Shown here in pieces: positions 17,272 through 25,185 of a stretch of 64,000 bases of DNA. The stretch lies in contig NZ_QGMZ01000027.1 of NCBI RefSeq assembly GCF_003173335.1, positions 27,132 to 91,131 on the forward strand, given 5' to 3'. Positions within the stretch are counted from its first letter, which is position 1. Each line of letters begins with the position of its first letter. The translations under genes were made by a program, and so were the position numbers. The notes under the pieces are model-generated. The model saw nothing but the letters and a program-made list of their open reading frames with translations. It was not told the DNA's origin and made no database searches. The DNA comes from Methanospirillum stamsii. GTDB taxonomy: Archaea; Halobacteriota; Methanomicrobia; Methanomicrobiales; Methanospirillaceae.

Positions 17272-17846
17272 AAATATGTGGGATAACAAGGCAGGAAGAC
17301 GCAAGACTTGCAGATCATGCGGGTGCTGATGCAATAGGAGTAGTCCTTTTTTCAGACTCGCCCAGGTCTGTCTCACCTAATACGGCTCGGGAAATATTCA
17401 GGGCTGCAGGGCCATACATGGGCAGAGTTTGTGTCTCACACACCAAATCCCCTGAAGAATTCTCAAGAATTCTGGACCTTCACCCAACTGCAATTCAGAT
17501 ATCATACCCGCATGAAATGCCAAAAAACAGTACCTGCTTGGTTATAAGGGTAATTCAACCAGGAGACCCGATACCTTCTTCTGCAGATGCCATCATCGTC
17601 GATGCAAGCATGGGAAAAGGTACCCTCTACGACCAGGAATATGCCAAAAAAATTATAAAAATGTCAAAAGTTCCGGTAATTCTCGCCGGGGGATTAAACC
17701 CGGGAAATGTCGGTGATGCAATCAAAGCAGTTCAACCATATGCAGTAGACGTTGCATCCGGTGTCGAGTCATCACCAGGCATAAAAGATCCAGAAAAAGT
17801 GATTGAATTTATTAAAAATGCAAAGGAGGCATCTCATGCAGCTTAA
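17262..17846 (+). CDS. trpF: Phosphoribosylanthranilate isomerase, apparent AUA start
   Basis: TIM-barrel Amadori isomerase of the tryptophan pathway. The first ATG in frame (17418) would give a 142-residue protein lacking the N-terminal KICGIT strand with the catalytic Cys. In frame upstream the sequence reads [20 protein letters not shown], and no ATG, GTG or TTG exists between the preceding stop (17232) and this motif. ATA at 17262 gives the expected (M)RIKICGIT and has GGAGGG (17250-17255) six bases before it; ATT at 17256 is a less likely alternative. The protein is then 194 residues, near normal. The C-terminal phosphate sites [11 protein letters not shown] and [11 protein letters not shown] are intact. 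Overlaps trpC by 10 bases. Confidence 0.88.
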   Translation: MRIKICGITRQEDARLADHAGADAIGVVLFSDSPRSVSPNTAREIFRAAGPYMGRVCVSHTKSPEEFSRILDLHPTAIQISYPHEMPKNSTCLVIRVIQPGDPIPSSADAIIVDASMGKGTLYDQEYAKKIIKMSKVPVILAGGLNPGNVGDAIKAVQPYAVDVASGVESSPGIKDPEKVIEFIKNAKEASHAA

Positions 17847-19011
17847 TACCAGACTCGGACCATACGGGGGCTGTTTTGTCCCTGAAACACTTATGGGAGC
17901 CCTCGAAGAACTTGAATCAGCGTACATCAATATTCTCCCTGAAACCACATTTCAGACAGAACTCTCCGGATATCTTACAACCTATGCAGGAAGGGAAACA
18001 CCACTCACCCTGTGCAGGAATATGTCCAGAGATTTTGGCTGCACAGTATATCTTAAAAGAGAAGATCTCCTCCATTCAGGTGCTCATAAACTTAACAATG
18101 CACTCGGTCAGGGGCTTTTGGCAAAACACATGGGGAAGAAACGGCTGATTGCAGAGACTGGAGCAGGACAGCACGGAGTTGCAACAGCGATTGCAGGTGC
18201 TGTTCTTGGCCTGGAAGTGGACGTATTCATGGGAGAAGTTGACATCAAACGCCAGTCTCTCAATGTAGCCCGGATGAACATGATGGGAGCAAGAGTAATC
18301 CCAGTCAGTTCAGGGACCAGAACACTTAAAGACGCCATGAATGAGGCACTTCGGGAATGGGTTGCCAGGGTAAATGACACCCATTATCTAATAGGAACCG
18401 TAGCAGGCCCTCATCCCTATCCTGTCCTGGTCCGTGACCTCCAGCGTATCATTGGAGATGAGACGAAAAGGCAGATTATGGCAGCGGAAGGAAGACTTCC
18501 CGACGTAATTATTGCCTGTATTGGTGGCGGATCAAATGCCATTGGTATGTTCCATCCGTTTATAAGCGATGCTTCGGTCAGGATGTACGGAGTAGAAGCT
18601 GGAGGCGAGGGACTTGACAAAAAGCATGGTGCATCACTTTGCGGTGGAAAACCCGGAATCCTTCATGGGAATTTTTCCTATCTCCTGCAGGATACATTCG
18701 GTCAGATAATTGAATCTCATTCCATATCAGCCGGGCTTGATTATCCGGGAGTCGGACCTGAACATGCTATGCATAAGGACTCCGGACGAGTAACCTATGC
18801 TGCTATCACCGATACCGAGGCAATGGAGGCATTCCTGTACCTTTCCAGGACAGAGGGAATAGTTCCTGCACTGGAATCATCTCATGCAGTTGCATTTGCC
18901 AGAAAAATCGCACCAGAACTTGGAAAGAACACCATTATGATAATCAACCTTTCCGGACGGGGCGATAAAGATGTTGAGACGGTGCTGCGATACATGGAGG
19001 ATAAAAAATGA
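17836..19011 (+). CDS. trpB: Tryptophan synthase beta chain
   Basis: PLP enzyme that condenses indole with serine. 391 residues from the ATG behind AAAGGAGG (17822-17829); the longer ORF from 17803 only adds trpF overlap. The PLP lysine lies in [12 protein letters not shown], the phosphate-binding loop is [10 protein letters not shown], and the region [13 protein letters not shown] and [10 protein letters not shown] is typical. The N-terminus [13 protein letters not shown] marks it as the TrpB1 type that works with TrpA. Confidence 0.96.
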   Translation: MQLNTRLGPYGGCFVPETLMGALEELESAYINILPETTFQTELSGYLTTYAGRETPLTLCRNMSRDFGCTVYLKREDLLHSGAHKLNNALGQGLLAKHMGKKRLIAETGAGQHGVATAIAGAVLGLEVDVFMGEVDIKRQSLNVARMNMMGARVIPVSSGTRTLKDAMNEALREWVARVNDTHYLIGTVAGPHPYPVLVRDLQRIIGDETKRQIMAAEGRLPDVIIACIGGGSNAIGMFHPFISDASVRMYGVEAGGEGLDKKHGASLCGGKPGILHGNFSYLLQDTFGQIIESHSISAGLDYPGVGPEHAMHKDSGRVTYAAITDTEAMEAFLYLSRTEGIVPALESSHAVAFARKIAPELGKNTIMIINLSGRGDKDVETVLRYMEDKK

Positions 19012-19790
19012 ACCGTCTTGCAAGAGTATTTGAAAACCGAACTCGCGAACTCCTTATGACCTTTACTGTGGCAGGAGACCCGGATTATAAAACCAGTCTT
19101 AATATAATCCGGGCACTTGAGACAGGGGGAGCAGACATTATTGAACTCGGACTTCCGTTCTCCGATCCGGTTGCAGACGGCCCGGTAATCCAGCAGGCAG
19201 ACCAGCGGGCCCTGAATGCAGGAATGAACACCGACCGGTTCTTTTCCCTGGTCCGGGAATTTCGGGAACAATCAGATGTTCCACTGGTAGTCCTCACCTA
19301 TACAAATCTGATTCTTCAGAGAAACATCGAAAAATTCTACCAGGACGCTGCAGATGCCGGGATTGACGCAGTTGTGGTTGCAGATCTTCCCTATGAGGAA
19401 GCTGGCCCCTATATCAAAGCAGCCGAACTTGCAGGTATTTCACCAGTAATGATGGTCAGCACGACAACCTCAAAAAAACGGCTTTCAAATATCCTGAAAG
19501 TAAAAAGTGGATTTATATATCTGGTCGCAGCCCTCGGGGTCACGGGGGTCAGGCAGACCACTGACATGAATGCCCGAAAGATGCTGGTGGATATTAAATC
19601 AAAGACCAGTATCCCGGTCGCACCCGGATTCGGTATATCTGACAGAGAACAGATAAAAGAATGGGGACTAGCCGGAGCAGATGCGGTAATTGTCGGATCT
19701 GCACTGGTAAAAAAGATAGAAGAGTATCACCTAAAGCCTGATGTATTAATCGAACAGATAACCGGATTTGTAAAAGATCTAAAAGGATAG
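19008..19790 (+). CDS. trpA: Tryptophan synthase alpha chain
   Basis: TIM-barrel enzyme that cleaves indole-3-glycerol phosphate and channels indole to TrpB. 260 residues. Catalytic Glu in [16 protein letters not shown], Asp in [13 protein letters not shown], phosphate loops in GFGISDREQ and [12 protein letters not shown] overlap with trpB. Last gene of the operon, converging on the histidine kinase gene with an 8-base gap. Confidence 0.96.
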   Translation: MNRLARVFENRTRELLMTFTVAGDPDYKTSLNIIRALETGGADIIELGLPFSDPVADGPVIQQADQRALNAGMNTDRFFSLVREFREQSDVPLVVLTYTNLILQRNIEKFYQDAADAGIDAVVVADLPYEEAGPYIKAAELAGISPVMMVSTTTSKKRLSNILKVKSGFIYLVAALGVTGVRQTTDMNARKMLVDIKSKTSIPVAPGFGISDREQIKEWGLAGADAVIVGSALVKKIEEYHLKPDVLIEQITGFVKDLKG

Positions 19791-19798
19791 ATGCGCAC

Positions 19799-22759
19799 TT
19801 AATTTTCCGAAGGTACAGTAAAGCACCCGGTATTTGAAAGGGGGATACAGATAGTAAACCTTGATCCCATATTTTTTCCTTCGCTCTCAACCCAGACATT
19901 ACCCCCGTACATATTAATGATCCGTTTTACAATTGCCAGTCCAAGGCCTGAAGACTGACGATCATGACGTGATCTATCAACCATATAAAACTCATCAAAC
20001 ACTTGTCCTGCTTCTTCTTTTGAAAGTCCAATTCCAGTATCTTCAACAGTAATGGTAACGGTATCAGGATTAATATCGGCATAAACCCTGACGAAACCGT
20101 TATTTGGGGTATATTTTATTGCATTACTGATAAGATTATCAAAAACTGAAGATGCATCCCGGGTTGAAAAAGGAATTACCAGATCATCAGGAACCTGTAC
20201 ATTAACGGTGAGATTTTTCTTTTCAATAAAGAACCAGTTTTTATCCACCGACTGTTTTATCAGTGCTGTCGGATGAATCATTTCAAAATCAGTGATTCCT
20301 TCCTGCCGGCTAAGCCGTGCCAGCGTGAGGATTTTATCAGTCTGTTCGCGGATTGAATATACCGAACGCAGGAATACACTGTAGAGTTCACGTTTTTCGG
20401 AATCTGTCTCTTCCCTGACCAGATGAGGAAGAAGTGCAATAAGCGGGGTAAGGGGGGTTTTCAGATCATGTCCCAGCTGATTTATAAAATCATCTTTCTG
20501 ACGAAGCAGCTTGCTGACTTCTATCGTCCGTTCTTTCACCCGTTCATCAAGATCTCGGTTCATTGTCAGCAGACGGTTAGTAAGAAAGTCAAGTTCCCGG
20601 TTTTTATCCTCAAGAACGGAGGCATATTCTCTGAGTTGTGCCTCCGCTTTTTTTCGTGCACCAATGTCCCATGCAACAATCAGAATTGCCCGCTTTCCCT
20701 GAAAAGAGATCGGCATTGATGAGACCTCTACATCAACCTTTTTACCATGAACATTTAGGAAAACCTCTTCTTCAGAAGGTGAGGGAAGCATTTTGATGAG
20801 CGTTCGTTCAGTTCTCTGTTTTACGAGAGGGATGTAATCGGGGTGAATAAAATCAAAGGGATGGCGGTGGAGAACCTGATCTTCATGCTGTGCACCGAGG
20901 AGCTGAAGACCTGCCGGATTTACAAAGAGTAATTGTTCTCCATCATGAACATAGATAGCATCAGGTGATAATTCAACCAGGGTCCTATATCGCTCCTCAC
21001 TCTCTCTGAGTGCCAGGTTAACCTGGACCAGTTCGCTGGTTCGTTCAGCAACGAGAGATTCCAATTCTTCCTGTGATTTTAGAAGTTTTTCTTCGTCTTC
21101 CTTGCGCCGGGTGATGTCTCTGATACACTCGATTGCACCGACAATAGTTCCATGAGCATTCCGGAGAGGTGCTGCTACACCCCAGAGCCATCTCTTTTCC
21201 CAGCCAGGCTCGGGCATATACTTCTCCCCAATAATAGCATCACCATCGTGAGAGACGTTAATATACTCATACTCAATTAAGGAATCGGGATGTAAAGCAA
21301 GGTCCACCAGAATGGGCCTCCTTTGACCATAAAACGGGATTGAATACTCATAATTCCCTTTTCCAATGATGTCTTCTGCATTGATATGAGTCATATGAAC
21401 CATAGCCCGGTTCCAGAACAGGACTTCACCACTGGTGTTGATGACCATCGTTGCATCAGGATAAAATTCAATAACATCTGCGAGCTGCTGTTTGGATTCT
21501 TTTATCTCATTTTCAGCGCGTTTTCGTTCAGAGATATTTACTATTACTCCCCGAATCCCGACAATCACACCATTTCTGACAGCCTGGGATGAATGAATTA
21601 TTACAGAAAATTCTTTTCCATCGGATCTGATTGCAGAATATTCATGCGGCTCAGAAATTCCCTTCGTGATAACATCATGCATGGTTTCCATCGCCCTTGC
21701 CCTGTCCTGCAGACTTAAAAACTGATATACAAAAAGATTTTCTAAATCTGAATCTTCATATCCGAACAGCAGCCTGGCCTGGCGATTCACATACGTAATA
21801 TTCCCATCAGATGTACACTCAAATACCCCTTCGGGAAGCAGATCTGCAAGGTCACGGTATCTCTCTTCACTTTCCTGGAGTTGTTCCTTGGACAGCCGGA
21901 GTTCTTCAAGCCGGTATTTTATCTCTTCACCAGAGGCAATGAGTTCCTCATAAGCGGCAGAGAGATCAATATTTCTCTGTTCCAGTTCAATTTCAGCTTT
22001 TAAGCGTTCGGTAATATCCCGGATGATCGCCTGATGGAGTACATCTTCACGAATTACCAGTTGATTAATACTAATCTCTGCATCAAATTCTGTATGGTCA
22101 ACCCGAAGACATTTCCACCTGATGAAAACGTTTTCTCCACCTGATGCGGTATGAATTATTGATTCTAACTTCTCCCGTGACCTGTTGCCATCGGGCTGGA
22201 CATTTGGAGCAAGTAATGCAAAATCTCTTCCAATCAGACTCTCACGGGAGGTCTGAAACATCCTGGCAGCCTGATCATTGCAGTCTTTGATTATCCAGTC
22301 AGATAGAAGAAGAATACCATCACTGGCAGTTTCAAAAAGCAGTCTGAACTGTTCTTCGCTCTCCCGAAGAGATCTCAACGCTTCTTCTGCACGGACAGCC
22401 TGGCGGATTTTATGTGCAAGTTCAGCAAATAACGATACCGGATCTCCTCCCTTCTGCAGGTAAAAAGCAACACCACTGTTAATCGCTTCAATAATGACTT
22501 CTTCACGACCCTTTCCGGTAAAAAGAATAAAAGGGACCTGTGAACCAGCCTGTCGGTATGCTTTGAGAAGATCTATGCCATTCATACCAGGCATCTGGTA
22601 ATCGGACACAACAATATCAAATATCCCGGACAATATCAGATCCACGGCACTTTTTCCGGACCGTACCGTGGTTACCGCAAATCCCCCTGATTTTTCCATA
22701 AATATCTTGAAAAATCCGCAGAAGGATTCGTCATCATCAACATAGAGAACTGATATCAT
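19799..22759 (-). CDS. Soluble sensor histidine kinase: REC - four PAS - HisKA - HATPase
   Basis: Cytoplasmic signalling kinase of 986 residues from MISVLYVDDDESF (AAAGGA six bases upstream; the 49-codon upstream extension is not conserved-looking). Domains in order: receiver (1-120; VYL-type core with VVSDYQMPGMNGID, phospho-Asp, and FILFTGKGREE), four PAS domains, each opened by an ESEE/ESK linker helix (FETASDGILLLSD; LADLLPEGVFECTSDG; IEFYPDATMVINTSG; VELSPDAIYVHDG), a coiled coil, HisKA with GHDLKTPLTPL (phospho-His), and HATPase_c with NLISNAIKYTP, VEDTGIGLSKEE and SGLGLAIVKRI. No membrane helix is seen. The input receiver implies control by an upstream kinase. The output partner is not adjacent. 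Confidence 0.93.
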   Translation of the reverse strand: MISVLYVDDDESFCGFFKIFMEKSGGFAVTTVRSGKSAVDLILSGIFDIVVSDYQMPGMNGIDLLKAYRQAGSQVPFILFTGKGREEVIIEAINSGVAFYLQKGGDPVSLFAELAHKIRQAVRAEEALRSLRESEEQFRLLFETASDGILLLSDWIIKDCNDQAARMFQTSRESLIGRDFALLAPNVQPDGNRSREKLESIIHTASGGENVFIRWKCLRVDHTEFDAEISINQLVIREDVLHQAIIRDITERLKAEIELEQRNIDLSAAYEELIASGEEIKYRLEELRLSKEQLQESEERYRDLADLLPEGVFECTSDGNITYVNRQARLLFGYEDSDLENLFVYQFLSLQDRARAMETMHDVITKGISEPHEYSAIRSDGKEFSVIIHSSQAVRNGVIVGIRGVIVNISERKRAENEIKESKQQLADVIEFYPDATMVINTSGEVLFWNRAMVHMTHINAEDIIGKGNYEYSIPFYGQRRPILVDLALHPDSLIEYEYINVSHDGDAIIGEKYMPEPGWEKRWLWGVAAPLRNAHGTIVGAIECIRDITRRKEDEEKLLKSQEELESLVAERTSELVQVNLALRESEERYRTLVELSPDAIYVHDGEQLLFVNPAGLQLLGAQHEDQVLHRHPFDFIHPDYIPLVKQRTERTLIKMLPSPSEEEVFLNVHGKKVDVEVSSMPISFQGKRAILIVAWDIGARKKAEAQLREYASVLEDKNRELDFLTNRLLTMNRDLDERVKERTIEVSKLLRQKDDFINQLGHDLKTPLTPLIALLPHLVREETDSEKRELYSVFLRSVYSIREQTDKILTLARLSRQEGITDFEMIHPTALIKQSVDKNWFFIEKKNLTVNVQVPDDLVIPFSTRDASSVFDNLISNAIKYTPNNGFVRVYADINPDTVTITVEDTGIGLSKEEAGQVFDEFYMVDRSRHDRQSSGLGLAIVKRIINMYGGNVWVESEGKNMGSRFTICIPLSNTGCFTVPSEN

Positions 22760-22875
22760 CAAGAGTCCTTTGGTTATCCCTGATACTTCTGTAGGATATC
22801 GTGTTATATCAAGGTAAGGAATCAGGCACCTTGGAAAAAGAAGATGATTATGAAAAGAAAACACAGTATACGAAT

Positions 22876-23505
22876 ATGATGAAATTTGTGTGGCTGATAC
22901 TGGCAATTAGTATGCTTTTTACCTGCTCCTCCCTGGCTGATGAAGCAGATGACCTGGCAGCGGAAGGAAATCTCCTCTATGATCAGGATTTTTATGACGA
23001 GGCCCTTGTTGTTCTGGACCAGGCACTGGCAATCGACCCGGAGAACCTCGAAGCATTGAACGGAAAAGGAAAAACCCTGAAAAGTCTGGGGAGATATGAA
23101 GAAGCAATAGAAGAATATGAAAAAGCAATTTCCATTGATCCTTCCTATAAAAAGGCCTGGAATAACAAAGGGATAGTGCTTACATATCTCGAGCAGTATG
23201 ATGAAGCGGTGGAGATGTATAATGAGGCTATCAAAATCGATCCGGAATATGCCAAGGCTTACAGTAATCTGGCCTGGTGTTTAAACCTGGCCGGTCGTTA
23301 TGAAGAAGCTCTTGATAATGCAAAAAATGCAACTGATCTGCTGCCAGATTATCCAAAAGGATGGATTAACCACGCAGATGCTCTTTTTGCTCTCGGAAGA
23401 TACAATGAGGCAGTAACATCATATGATGCAGCGCTGCTCCTGGATCCCGACCAATCGGATGCCAAAAACGGAAAAGCAAGAGCGATAGAAAAGATGGATG
23501 TGTAA
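22876..23505 (+). CDS. Exported TPR protein
   Basis: 209-residue protein with a signal peptide (MMKFVWLILAISMLFTCSSLA) and about five TPR repeats of 34 residues, each with the W/N-x-K-G and PxxxxA pattern (ALNGKGKTLKSLGRYEEAIE; AWNNKGIVLTYLEQYDEAVE; AYSNLAWCLNLAGRYEEALD). It is a scaffold for protein contacts outside the membrane; partner unknown. The ORF opens 25 codons earlier, in the region shared with the divergent kinase gene, but the signal peptide fixes the start at one of the two tandem ATGs. Confidence 0.85.
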   Translation: MMKFVWLILAISMLFTCSSLADEADDLAAEGNLLYDQDFYDEALVVLDQALAIDPENLEALNGKGKTLKSLGRYEEAIEEYEKAISIDPSYKKAWNNKGIVLTYLEQYDEAVEMYNEAIKIDPEYAKAYSNLAWCLNLAGRYEEALDNAKNATDLLPDYPKGWINHADALFALGRYNEAVTSYDAALLLDPDQSDAKNGKARAIEKMDV

Positions 23506-23579
23506 TTGACAGATTATCCCCCTTTCCACACATTCTTAATAGGCAAAATCCATACCTCACGGTGGCGAAGAATTATATC

Positions 23580-24080
23580 ATGAAGAACTATGCAATCATA
23601 CTCTTTTCCTGCTGTATACTCATTCTGGCAGGTGGTTTGGTATCAGGAGAAAATGAGTCTTTTTCTACTAATCAGACAATATCAAATCAGACTCCTGAAC
23701 CAACTCTGATTCCCATAACACCTGAAGAAGAACTGATGAATCTAGCATTTATAGCAAGAGAATTTGCACTGGAAAATGGAAAAGACTCTGCGATCGCTGA
23801 ATTTTCAAACCCAAACGGGCGTTTTTTTCTGAACGGGACTGGTATCAGGGCTTATGGTGTGGATGGAACACTGCTTGCAGATCCCTTTAGTCCATCAAAT
23901 GCAGGAACTTTATTGATATCCGATGACTATGATTCGGGAAATATCCGGCTTATGCGGGATCTTGCAACAACCGGCGGGGGTCTCTTCACTGACCCGGTCA
24001 CGAAAGAGTACTGGTTTGTAATGGATATAGATGGCAGCTGGTGGATTTCTGCTTCCCGGATAATCCCCAAGGCTCAATAA
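23580..24080 (+). CDS. Exported single Cache-domain protein
   Basis: 166 residues. A signal peptide (KNYAIILFSCCILILAGGLVSG) is followed by an Asn/Thr/Pro linker and a small PAS-like Cache domain (EEELMNLAFIAREFALENGKDSAIAEF; GIRAYGVDGTLLADPF; TGGGLFTDPVTKEYWFVMDIDGSWWISASRI). Such stand-alone Cache proteins may bind small ligands outside the cell. The TPR gene just upstream on the same strand may be a partner. A GTG six codons upstream is an alternative start. Confidence 0.78.
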   Translation: MKNYAIILFSCCILILAGGLVSGENESFSTNQTISNQTPEPTLIPITPEEELMNLAFIAREFALENGKDSAIAEFSNPNGRFFLNGTGIRAYGVDGTLLADPFSPSNAGTLLISDDYDSGNIRLMRDLATTGGGLFTDPVTKEYWFVMDIDGSWWISASRIIPKAQ

Positions 24081-24106
24081 CCGAATTTAAAAAGCAGGAG
24101 ACACCC

Positions 24107-24964
24107 ATGATTCTGATCAGAAAGCGTAGCATCGGACAGGCACATGAAGAAGTAATCAGGGAGATTGCAAAACGTTGTGAAGGTAATGTCAGGGTAACAG
24201 AAGACGGCGAATATACCTGGGACCCGGAAGAGCCCATCTGTATTCATGTAGAAGAGCCGTTTTCAGAACCGATGCGATCCGGCGCATCACTGTTTGGAGA
24301 GAAATTTTCAGAACAGTATCAGGCCTCTCTCTACACGATTACACCGCGCCGCAATGACGGGACGGATGCTGTATATACATATGGAAACCGTTTGAGGGAT
24401 TACCCGCGGGCATTAGTAAAAATATCAGAGAATTCATCTGGTAAAAAGAAAGGAATTCTTCAGGGACTTTTCAGGAAGATGGGATATGTTCCGGCAGATT
24501 CATGCGGGGCATTGAATTTTTCAGGAGATGGAAACTATGGCGGATATGACCAGATTCAGGAAAGTATCATCAATCGTCTGGTAGCAAATCAGGAAAGCAG
24601 ACGCGCAATTGCAATTACCTGGTTCCCGGAGAAAGATATCTCTGCAGATGAACCTCCATGCCTGCAGATAGTGCAGGGAGTTGTGGATAAAAATCACAAA
24701 TTAAACCTGATCTGTTTATTCAGGAGCAATGATATGTTATCTGCCTGGGGTCAGAATGCATACGGTCTTGCTCATCTTCAGAAATATATCTGCGAGCAGA
24801 TAAACCAGAAAAGAAAAAAAGAAGAAGTAGAGCTCTCTTCCGGATGGCTTGAGACAATTAGTATTTCAGCACATATGTATTTTCACCGTGACCAGCTGGA
24901 ACTGAACCTCTTTTTAGAGAAAATTAAGACTGGTGAACTCTTTTCTTCATTTCAGAAGAGATAA
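24107..24964 (+). CDS. thyA: Archaeal thymidylate synthase (ThyA-like)
   Basis: Methylates dUMP to dTMP. 285 residues of the divergent archaeal branch. The nucleophile Cys is in DEPPCLQIVQGVVD (near residue 182), followed by the dUMP-binding Arg/Ser/Asn/Asp region LNLICLFRSNDMLSAWGQNAYGLAHLQKYI and the C-terminal SAHMYFHRDQLELN. The ATG is preceded by GCAGGAG; the longer ORF overlaps the Cache gene. In methanogens the one-carbon donor is thought to be a methanopterin derivative rather than folate. Confidence 0.87.
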   Translation: MILIRKRSIGQAHEEVIREIAKRCEGNVRVTEDGEYTWDPEEPICIHVEEPFSEPMRSGASLFGEKFSEQYQASLYTITPRRNDGTDAVYTYGNRLRDYPRALVKISENSSGKKKGILQGLFRKMGYVPADSCGALNFSGDGNYGGYDQIQESIINRLVANQESRRAIAITWFPEKDISADEPPCLQIVQGVVDKNHKLNLICLFRSNDMLSAWGQNAYGLAHLQKYICEQINQKRKKEEVELSSGWLETISISAHMYFHRDQLELNLFLEKIKTGELFSSFQKR

Positions 24965-25010
24965 TTCAAAAATTCTTTCTGATTTATAACCAGATGGGAA
25001 AAGAGAAAAG

Positions 25011-25128
25011 ATATAAATAACCAACCCGATATGAAATCGTGTGGTGCATGGGAAAGCACCAGGAATACACTTCACAGAAGAAAGGTATCCGGGACAGGCG
25101 GATACCTCACTGCCTGTAAGTCTTTTTT
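25011..25128 (+). ncRNA. Candidate structured RNA with H-type pseudoknot (about 90 nt)
   Basis: In the 219-base gap before the OLD ATPase gene. A TATA box ATATAAATA (25011-25019) predicts a start near 25040. Hairpin 1: GTGT (25039-25042) and GGTGC (25043-25047) pair with GCACC (25056-25060) and ACAC (25067-25070). Hairpin 2: GGTATCC (25084-25090) pairs with GGATACC (25100-25106); its loop ACAGGC (25094-25099) is exactly complementary to GCCTGT (25112-25117), giving a 7-bp plus 6-bp H-type pseudoknot with loops of 3, 0 and 5 bases. A T6 tract (25123-25128) follows as likely terminator. It could be an independent small RNA or a riboswitch-like leader. No known RNA family recognised. Confidence 0.6.
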
Positions 25129-25156
25129 CAATCCCGATTATTAAGCATACTATCTT

Positions 25157-25185
25157 ATAGGATAACAAATCGAGAGATATCCTAT
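25157..25185 (+). promoter_or_regulatory. Inverted repeat enclosing ribosome site and start codon of the OLD ATPase gene
   Basis: ATAGGATA (25157-25164) and TATCCTAT (25178-25185) are perfect complements separated by 13 bases that contain GAGAGA. The second arm includes the first two bases of the ATG at 25184. In RNA this hairpin would hide the start codon; in DNA it could be an operator. It follows the pseudoknot RNA and could be its expression platform. Confidence 0.45.

Noticed and set aside
17418..17846. trpF starting at the first ATG
   Set aside because: Would lack the catalytic Cys strand KICGIT that is encoded in frame just upstream.
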